A DNA stretch of 6,200 nt, taken from assembly GCA_903903205.1 (NCBI GenBank), contig CAIUXU010000203.1, forward strand, positions 1 to 6,200. The letters are read 5' to 3'. The DNA is from an uncultured Syntrophobacterales bacterium (GTDB taxonomy: Bacteria; Desulfobacterota; Syntrophia; Syntrophales; UBA5619). The translations under genes were made by a program, and so were the position numbers. This document shows positions 1 through 4,828 of this stretch, in pieces (position 1 is the stretch's first letter; every line of letters begins with the position of its first letter). The notes beneath the pieces were generated by a model. The model saw only the letters and a program-made list of their open reading frames with translations, was not told where the DNA came from and did not search any database.

Positions 1-126
1 CGCCTCTTTCATCAGAGGCCCAACGATTTCGGGCTTCGGCTCGACGGCCGTAATCCACTCGACGCCGTTTTTTTCAAGAATGCTGACCGCCTCGGCCTCA
101 ATCGGCTGCGGAAGAAGGACTTTCAT
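1..126 (-). CDS. Probable D-2-hydroxyacid dehydrogenase (phosphoglycerate dehydrogenase-like), N-terminal fragment
   Basis: Only the first 42 codons lie in the window, and the gene continues past base 1. The start MKVLLPQPIEAEAVSIL is followed by LEKNGVEWITAV and EPKPEIVGPLMKEA. A short first strand, a helix over the residues after PI, a second strand and a following helix match the N-terminal substrate-binding half of the D-2-hydroxyacid dehydrogenase family, which interconverts D-2-hydroxy acids and 2-oxo acids with NAD(P). The nucleotide-binding motif and the catalytic Arg/Glu/His would lie beyond the window, so this is a fold-level guess. The ATG at 126-124 has GGAG six bases upstream (136-133). 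An in-frame ATG at 138 is possible but would overlap that site and has no ribosome binding site of its own. The gene lies 28 bases after the SDR stop and belongs to the same run. Confidence 0.6.
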   Translation of the reverse strand, partial: MKVLLPQPIEAEAVSILEKNGVEWITAVEPKPEIVGPLMKEA

Positions 127-154
127 TGTTTTCTCCATACTTGGATCCCCAGTT

Positions 155-928
155 CTATCTCAGATAACGACCGCCGCATACATCCAGCGTAATTCCAGTA
201 ATATAGCTCGATTCATCGCTCGCCAGAAAAATGACCCCGGCGGCGATTTCCTGCATCGTGCTGAGCCTTCGCAGCGGGATCTGGGCCAATACCCTCTGCT
301 TCTCTTCCTCTCCTTTGGCGTCCCAGAGACCCTGTATCCGGTCGCCGGTCATGGTGACTGTGGGCGCGATCGCATTGATGCGGATTCCCTGTGGACCGAA
401 ATCGTACGCAAGCTGTCGGGTCAACCCCTCGATCCCGGCTTTGGCTGCCGTATATTGAACGCCGGCAAGCGACGCCCGCCAGTGACCGGCGAGCGCGGAC
501 ATGTTCACGATCGCCCCCCCGCCCTGCTTCACCATCGCCGGAATCACCTGCTGGCAGCAAAAAAACGCCCCCTTCAGATTGACATTCACCACAAGGTCCC
601 AATGCTTTTCTTCGATCTCTTCGAGCTTGTGCGGTGCATTCAGGGCGCCACCGGCGTTGTTCACCAGCAGATCGATCCGACCCCAGGTATCCAGCACCTG
701 TTTTACACCTTTTTCGACCTCGGCCTTGTTCGTAACGTCCATCTTGATCCCGATGGCGTCCACGCAATTCCTCTCTTTGATCTCTGCAACAGCCGCTTCG
801 ATCGTTTGAGGATGAATATCAACGATGACGATCTTCGCCCCTTCCCGGGCACAGGCATGGGCGATCGCAAGCCCCATTCCCTGTCCCGAACCGGTGACCA
901 TGGCCACCCTGCCGTTCAGTCTCTCCAC
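155..928 (-). CDS. Short-chain dehydrogenase/reductase, classical SDR (FabG-like), GTG start
   Basis: A 257-residue cytosolic NAD(P)-dependent oxidoreductase with a single Rossmann fold. Visible are the cofactor motif TGSGQGMG (12-19), an acidic residue at the end of the second strand (D37 in IVIVD) that favours NAD(H) over NADP(H), MDVT (63-66), NNAG (90-93), and the complete catalytic tetrad N117, S144, Y159 and K163 (YTAAK). PLRR (218-221) and the C-terminal SYITGITLDVCGGRYL are typical; VCGG replaces the more common VDGG. Such proteins oxidise or reduce sugars, sugar acids, hydroxy acids or acyl thioesters, and the sequence alone does not tell which. The GTG start is supported by GGAGG five bases upstream; the next ATG is codon 10, inside the first strand. 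It lies 23 bases after the aldolase gene and 28 before the hydroxyacid dehydrogenase, so a role in the same pathway is inferred. Confidence 0.95.
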   Translation of the reverse strand: MERLNGRVAMVTGSGQGMGLAIAHACAREGAKIVIVDIHPQTIEAAVAEIKERNCVDAIGIKMDVTNKAEVEKGVKQVLDTWGRIDLLVNNAGGALNAPHKLEEIEEKHWDLVVNVNLKGAFFCCQQVIPAMVKQGGGAIVNMSALAGHWRASLAGVQYTAAKAGIEGLTRQLAYDFGPQGIRINAIAPTVTMTGDRIQGLWDAKGEEEKQRVLAQIPLRRLSTMQEIAAGVIFLASDESSYITGITLDVCGGRYLR

Positions 929-938
929 GTGATCCTCC
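926..938 (-). promoter_or_regulatory. Shine-Dalgarno GGAGG and GTG start codon of the SDR gene
   Basis: The minus strand reads GGAGG (938-934), spacer ATCAC, then GTG (928-926). The spacing is ideal and fixes the start at a GTG; starting at the next ATG would remove the first strand of the Rossmann fold. Confidence 0.85.
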
Positions 939-951
939 GTTATCTATTGTA

Positions 952-1854
952 TCAACCCTGCCGGGATAATTTGCTTTTGCCGAGAGAGTTCTTCAGCGTA
1001 TCCAACTGCTCAGCGTTCAGCGGGAGAAGCGGCTTCCTTGGAAAGCCTCCGCAGAACCCGCAGAGGTCCATCGCCGCCTTGACACCGGCCACGCCAAACG
1101 AACCGGATACCTCATGATTTAACGCAATCAGAGATGCATTCAGCTCTTCCGCCTCCGCCATCTTGCCTTCCTTGAACAGGGTATAGAGCTTCGCGCAGGC
1201 GTCGGGAAAAACGTTCGCAAGCGAAAGCACACCGCCGGTACCGCCGGACCGCAGCAAATCCAGAAAATAATTCGCGGTTCCCGCAAGAACAAACATCTCC
1301 CCCTTTGCCGCCTCAAGGTTCTGCCGGTACGTTTCGCTCGAACTGTCCTTGATGCCGATAACATTGGGATGGTCTTTCACAAGATTGATCAAATCGGGTC
1401 TGATCGTGACGCCCGCCGCGACCGAAGGGTTGTTGTAAAGCAACACCGGGACCGGAGAGGCATCCGCCACATCGATGATATACCCCGCAAGCAGCTCAGG
1501 AATCATCTTTTTCGCAAAAAAATGGGGCATCAGGAGGCTGACCATGTCTGCGCCTTCATCCGCCGCCCTCAAAGTCATGTCGATGGTCTCTTTTGTGCTT
1601 TCAAAACCCATCCCTGCCATTACGACTTTGTCTTTCGCCCTGTGCCTGACGACCGTTCCAAGTACCTTGAAACGCTCTTCGACGGAAAGGGCCTTGTATT
1701 CCCCGTTTGTTCCGAGAACGAAATACCCCGCCAGGCCGATCCCGTTCATCTTTTCCACATTGTCGATGAGACCTTGAAACCAAATCCGGTCATTCTTGAA
1801 AGGGGTGACCATCGGGGTCAGGACACCGGAGAGTTCTCTTTTTTTCGCTGTCAT
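952..1854 (-). CDS. DapA/NanA-superfamily class I aldolase or lyase (dihydrodipicolinate synthase family protein), not canonical DapA
   Basis: A 300-residue TIM-barrel protein of normal family length. Enzymes of this superfamily form a Schiff base between a lysine and a 2-oxo acid such as pyruvate and catalyse aldol condensation or cleavage. Seen here: SGVLTPMVTPF (9-19), the oxo-acid carboxylate loop GTNGEY (48-53, in place of GTTGES), the catalytic tyrosine Y140 in LLYNNPS, and the Schiff-base lysine K169 in VIGIKDSS. The arginine that holds aspartate semialdehyde in E. coli DapA (R138) is replaced by V145, and its Y107 position is F112 in MPHFFAK. This argues against lysine synthesis and for another oxo-acid aldolase, for instance of the 4-hydroxy-2-oxoglutarate or 2-keto-3-deoxy sugar-acid type; substrate unknown. 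The ATG follows AGGAGG (1860-1865) with a 5-base spacer, and this site overlaps the stop of the Tm-1-like gene. The SDR gene begins 23 bases downstream. Confidence 0.92.
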   Translation of the reverse strand: MTAKKRELSGVLTPMVTPFKNDRIWFQGLIDNVEKMNGIGLAGYFVLGTNGEYKALSVEERFKVLGTVVRHRAKDKVVMAGMGFESTKETIDMTLRAADEGADMVSLLMPHFFAKKMIPELLAGYIIDVADASPVPVLLYNNPSVAAGVTIRPDLINLVKDHPNVIGIKDSSSETYRQNLEAAKGEMFVLAGTANYFLDLLRSGGTGGVLSLANVFPDACAKLYTLFKEGKMAEAEELNASLIALNHEVSGSFGVAGVKAAMDLCGFCGGFPRKPLLPLNAEQLDTLKNSLGKSKLSRQG

Positions 1855-1859
1855 ACAAA

Positions 1860-1865
1860 CCTCCT
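1860..1865 (-). promoter_or_regulatory. Strong Shine-Dalgarno (AGGAGG) for the aldolase gene, overlapping the preceding stop codon
   Basis: On the minus strand the Tm-1-like gene ends TAG and the site AGGAGG begins at the A of that stop, reading TAGGAGG, then TTTGT and ATG. It is the strongest ribosome binding site in the window. Ribosomes finishing the upstream gene would be placed on it, which supports one transcript and efficient aldolase translation. Confidence 0.85.
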
Positions 1866-3195
1866 ATGAATTCATTAATCTAACAAGCGCGTCCACCACG
1901 GTATCGATGAAGGTATCGTCGTTGATGTGCAGGTCGATTTCGTCATACGGGATCGAAGAAGAGAGGTGCGATTTCAAGGTGTGGATAAAAAAACCGTTCT
2001 CTTCGGGATCCCAGTGCTCCCGCCCTTGATGGTCGGGATATGAAAAACCTTGGAGCGGGATGAAAACGTGGGTCGGTCCCTTGGCCATGTTGAGCCGGTC
2101 CGCCGTAATCACCGCCGTCCGTTGAAGTTCTTCCCTGGAAAGCCTCACCAGGGTCAATTGGGAATTGTGGACAACATACTTCCTTTTAAGAATTTCCGGT
2201 GAAAGCGTTTCAACGGGCCCCATGACCGCATAATTGATGCTTCCCGGCACGACAACCTGCGGGACTCCGAGCGCCCCTGCCGATGTGAGCCGACAATCCC
2301 GGATCGAGGCATGAAGGCCTTTCGCCACAGAATCTCCCAGTTCGTGGAGATTGAGATCGAGCACGCCTTTGAAAATCCCTTCCCGGATCATCTCTTCCAT
2401 GGCGACCCCACCCGTCCCGTTCTGATGAAACGCAATCGCATCATAGCCCTTTTCCGCCAACACTCTCTTCGCCCGCATCGCACCCTGGGTAACGGTTCCG
2501 AGCATCGAAAGGGCCACCGGCAATTTAAGGGGAGATGGCGCCGCATCGATACCCTTCGACAGGCTCAGGGCGAACGGGGTCCGATCATCCTGAGCTTGTC
2601 GAAGGACAGGCTCAAGGCGAACGGATCCAACCCGTTCGTGGTGAGCTTGTCGAACCATGCCGCAGACCGCCGCTGCCGCGTTGTCGAACACCCGCCGGGT
2701 CATGAAATTGACGCCCTGAATGTCGGCCACGGAGTGCATCATGATGATATCTTTCGTCCCCACAAATGGCCCGAACGTAGCCCTGCCGGAGGCGACGGTG
2801 GAAACCATGAACTTCGGAACGCCGAACGGAAGCGCCCTCATCGTGGCGGTCCCGAGATCGGTCCCCTGCGCACCGCCGATCGAAATCACGCCCTGGAACT
2901 CTCCCGCGTCGTAAAGCTTCCGCGACAGCGCGCAGGCCCCCTTCCGCATGGCGCCGATACACTTCCCCTTGTCCCCGGAGGCGACCAGCTCCTGGATCGA
3001 TGATCCTCCCGCTTCCGCAACCTGGCGGCGGTCGATATCGGTTACTGTCCCGCTTTCCTCAAGAATCCCGGTGTCCATGGAGAGCACCCTGCACCCCAGG
3101 GACTCCATTTTCCGCTGGAGGTACAAAGCCTCATCAGCCTTGGTATCAAAGGTCGCGATCAACAGGATCGCAGGTCTGCTGTTCACGGTGCTCAT
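1864..3195 (-). CDS. Tm-1-like ATP-binding domain protein (UPF0261 family) carrying an in-frame repeat insertion
   Basis: 443 residues. The family is named after the tomato Tm-1 protein, whose N-terminal domain binds tomato mosaic virus helicase; the bacterial role is unknown, although ATP binding is expected. Visible family signatures are AILLIATFDTKADEALYL (9-26), the glycine-rich ISIGGAQGTDLGTATMRALP (104-123), KFMVSTVASG (128-137), FHQNGTGGVAMEEMIREG (256-273), IPLQGFSYPD (379-388) and DLHINDDTF (421-429) near the C-terminus. Residues 1 to about 178 form the first domain and about 222-443 the second. Between them residues about 179-215 (VRQAHHERVGSVRLEPVLRQ and onward to ALSLSKG) are the translation of short inverted repeats and do not belong to the family; removing them gives about 407 residues, close to what I recall as normal. 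The frame is open throughout, so the gene is probably functional. It starts inside the pyrG stop and ends 9 bases before the aldolase gene, whose ribosome binding site includes its stop codon. The context suggests a part in carboxylic or sugar-acid metabolism, by inference. Confidence 0.9.
   Translation of the reverse strand: MSTVNSRPAILLIATFDTKADEALYLQRKMESLGCRVLSMDTGILEESGTVTDIDRRQVAEAGGSSIQELVASGDKGKCIGAMRKGACALSRKLYDAGEFQGVISIGGAQGTDLGTATMRALPFGVPKFMVSTVASGRATFGPFVGTKDIIMMHSVADIQGVNFMTRRVFDNAAAAVCGMVRQAHHERVGSVRLEPVLRQAQDDRTPFALSLSKGIDAAPSPLKLPVALSMLGTVTQGAMRAKRVLAEKGYDAIAFHQNGTGGVAMEEMIREGIFKGVLDLNLHELGDSVAKGLHASIRDCRLTSAGALGVPQVVVPGSINYAVMGPVETLSPEILKRKYVVHNSQLTLVRLSREELQRTAVITADRLNMAKGPTHVFIPLQGFSYPDHQGREHWDPEENGFFIHTLKSHLSSSIPYDEIDLHINDDTFIDTVVDALVRLMNS
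2552..2659. repeat. Cluster of four alternating inverted repeat units (core TTCGACAAGCTCAGG) inserted within the Tm-1-like gene
   Basis: Four related units alternate in orientation: A forward at about 2552-2578, B reverse at 2585-2606, C forward at 2605-2625 and D reverse at 2631-2659. A (2553-2569) and B (2589-2605) can form a 17-bp stem with one G-T mismatch around a 19-base loop. C (2605-2624) and D (2632-2651) match at 16 of 20 positions as inverted copies. A and C are direct repeats with 19 of 20 identical bases. The block is about 108 bp, a multiple of three, and is read as about 36 codons of the gene on the minus strand. Its translation (RQAHHER, LRQAQDDR, ALSLSKG) is characteristic of REP-like palindromic sequences I recall as dispersed in many bacterial genomes. 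No transposase is nearby, so mobilisation would have to be in trans. Confidence 0.88.
3192..3195 (-). other. 4-base ATGA stop/start overlap between pyrG and the Tm-1-like gene
   Basis: On the minus strand the bases read ATGA: ATG (3195-3193) starts the Tm-1-like gene and TGA (3194-3192) ends pyrG. The sequence AAAGGTGAA directly upstream gives a fair but closely spaced ribosome binding site. This arrangement usually indicates translational coupling by re-initiation and shows that both genes share a transcript. Confidence 0.9.
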
Positions 3196-4793
3196 TTCAC
3201 CTTTCCCTGGAGGGCCGCCCGGATAAAATCGCTGAAGAGCGGATGGGGGCTTGTCGGTCGGGACTTGAACTCGGGATGGAACTGGCAGCCCAAAAACCAG
3301 GGATGTTCTGCGATCTCGACGATCTCGGCAAGGGATCCGTCGGGCGAGGCGCCCGTAATCCGCAGCCCCTTTTCAACCAACGCATCTTTGAATGCATTGT
3401 TGAATTCATAGCGGTGACGATGCCGCTCACCGATCTCCATCTCCCCGTAAGCGGCACAGGCAAAGGACTCTTTTTCGAGGATGCAGGGATAGGCCCCAAG
3501 GCGCATCGATGCCCCTTTTTCGGTAATCTGCTTCTGCCCGGGCATCAGATCGATCACCGGATAAGGGGTGGCCTCATCAAACTCGGAGCTGTTCGCCCGG
3601 ACAAGACCGCAAACATTCCGCGCATACTCCACAACCGCCATCTGCATTCCGAGACAGATCCCGAAGAAGGGAATTCGCCGGGTTCGGGCCTGCTCGATTG
3701 CGGTGATCATCCCTTCGATACCCCGGTTTCCGAATCCGCCGGGGACAAGAACCCCGTCAACGCCCTCCAGCGCCTCTCCCAAACCCTCTTGCTCGATCTT
3801 CCCGGAATCGACGAAGCGAAGATTCACCCGACAGTTATTGGCGATCCCGCCGTGGTGGAGGGCCTCGTTCAGGCTCTTGTAAGAGTCTGTCAGATCGACG
3901 TATTTTCCTACAATCGCGATCGTCACCTCGTTGGCGGGATGCAGAAACCGTTCAACCACGTTTTCCCACGCCCCGAGCTGGGGTCGGCCGGTCCAGATGT
4001 TCAGGAGCTCGACGATCTTCTGGTCCACCCCCTCGCGGTGGTAGATCAACGGAACCTCATAGATGCAGGCGACGTCCTTGGCGGTGAAGACCGCCGCCAT
4101 CTCCACGTTACAGAAGAGGGCGATCTTGGACTTGATCGCGTCGGAGAGGAAGTCCTCCGTCCGGCAGAGAAGGATGTCCGGCTGGATACCGATCTCCCGG
4201 AGGGCCTTGACGCTGTGCTGTGTCGGCTTCGTTTTGACCTCACCCGCCGTCTTGATGAACGGAACCCAGGTCAGGTGGATGAAGATCGCGTTCTCCCGCC
4301 CGGCTTCGTTACGGAACTGGCGGATCGCTTCGAGGAAGGGAAGGCTCTCGATGTCGCCCACGGTGCCGCCGATCTCAACGATCGCCACGTCGAAGCCGTC
4401 GGCGGTCTTTTTGATGTAATCCTTGATCTCGTTCGTGATGTGGGGGATCACCTGAACTGTCTTTCCCAGGTAGTCGCCGCGCCGCTCCTTGGTAATCACC
4501 GAGAAATAGACCTGCCCCGTCGTGAGGTTATTCCCTTTGCCCATCCTGGTGCCGGTAAAGCGCTCGTAGTGGCCGAGATCGAGGTCGGTCTCCGCGCCGT
4601 CGTCGGTCACGAAAACCTCGCCATGCTGGAAGGGGCTCATCGTTCCCGGATCGACGTTGATGTACGGGTCGAGCTTCTGGTTGGTCACCCGGAGGCCGCG
4701 ACACTCAAGGATGGCCGCGATGGACGCCGCTGCCAACCCTTTGCCGAGCGAGGAAAGGACGCCGCCCGTTACAAATATGAATTTCGTCTTCAT
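3192..4793 (-). CDS. pyrG: CTP synthase (glutamine-hydrolysing)
   Basis: Cytosolic enzyme that aminates UTP to CTP using ATP and glutamine-derived ammonia, the last step of de novo pyrimidine nucleotide synthesis. At 533 residues it is full length for the family. The N-terminal synthetase domain (about 1-270) begins FIFVTGGVLSSLGKG with P-loop lysine K18, has the DPYINVDPGTMSP motif (42-54), the metal-binding D72 and E141 (IVEIGGTVGDIES), and the UTP/CTP-site motif EVKTKPTQHSV (185-195). The C-terminal class I glutamine amidotransferase domain has PGGFGNRG (351-358), the nucleophile elbow GICLGMQ with C380, and H506 and E508 in FHPEF, so the catalytic triad is intact. The ATG is preceded by AAGGAG at 4799-4804 with a 5-base spacer. 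The stop TGA overlaps the ATG of the Tm-1-like gene. Feedback by CTP and GTP activation are known for the family and not visible here. Confidence 0.98.
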   Translation of the reverse strand: MKTKFIFVTGGVLSSLGKGLAAASIAAILECRGLRVTNQKLDPYINVDPGTMSPFQHGEVFVTDDGAETDLDLGHYERFTGTRMGKGNNLTTGQVYFSVITKERRGDYLGKTVQVIPHITNEIKDYIKKTADGFDVAIVEIGGTVGDIESLPFLEAIRQFRNEAGRENAIFIHLTWVPFIKTAGEVKTKPTQHSVKALREIGIQPDILLCRTEDFLSDAIKSKIALFCNVEMAAVFTAKDVACIYEVPLIYHREGVDQKIVELLNIWTGRPQLGAWENVVERFLHPANEVTIAIVGKYVDLTDSYKSLNEALHHGGIANNCRVNLRFVDSGKIEQEGLGEALEGVDGVLVPGGFGNRGIEGMITAIEQARTRRIPFFGICLGMQMAVVEYARNVCGLVRANSSEFDEATPYPVIDLMPGQKQITEKGASMRLGAYPCILEKESFACAAYGEMEIGERHRHRYEFNNAFKDALVEKGLRITGASPDGSLAEIVEIAEHPWFLGCQFHPEFKSRPTSPHPLFSDFIRAALQGKVK

Positions 4794-4814
4794 GGTTGCT
4801 CCTTATTTAGGTCC

Positions 4815-4828
4815 TCAGCACTCAGCAC
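4815..4828. repeat. Two tandem copies of a 7-bp unit (TCAGCAC) at the 3' end of the SIS gene
   Basis: TCAGCAC occurs twice back to back at 4815-4821 and 4822-4828, flanked by CCTCAG-like sequence on one side and TT on the other. On the coding strand this reads AGTGCTGAGTGCTGA and supplies the last codons (S-A-E-C) and the TGA stop of the SIS protein. I recall longer tandem arrays of the same heptamer between genes in environmental proteobacterial genomes; here only two copies are present. The direct repetition is certain, its identity as a dispersed element is inference. Confidence 0.55.

Noticed and set aside
80..1117. A 345-codon open frame on the plus strand
   Set aside because: It is antisense to the SDR, whose catalytic tetrad and cofactor motif are complete, and it shows no family motif of its own.
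952..1854. Assignment as lysine-biosynthetic dapA
   Set aside because: The substrate-binding arginine and the second catalytic-triad tyrosine position are substituted, so no dapA symbol is given.
2552..2659. CRISPR array
   Set aside because: The units alternate in orientation, differ from each other, have no spacers of constant length and lie inside a coding frame; no cas gene is present.
2552..2659. Frameshifted or broken Tm-1-like pseudogene
   Set aside because: Family motifs before and after the repeat are in the same frame with no stop codon, and the C-terminal signature is intact.
2311..3003. A 230-codon plus-strand frame across the repeat cluster
   Set aside because: It is antisense to the Tm-1-like gene. 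The repeat translates openly in several frames, which lengthens chance frames.
4794..4814. Promoter or terminator between the SIS gene and pyrG
   Set aside because: The 21-base gap holds the pyrG ribosome binding site but no inverted repeat with a T-run, and there is no room for a -35/-10 pair outside coding sequence.
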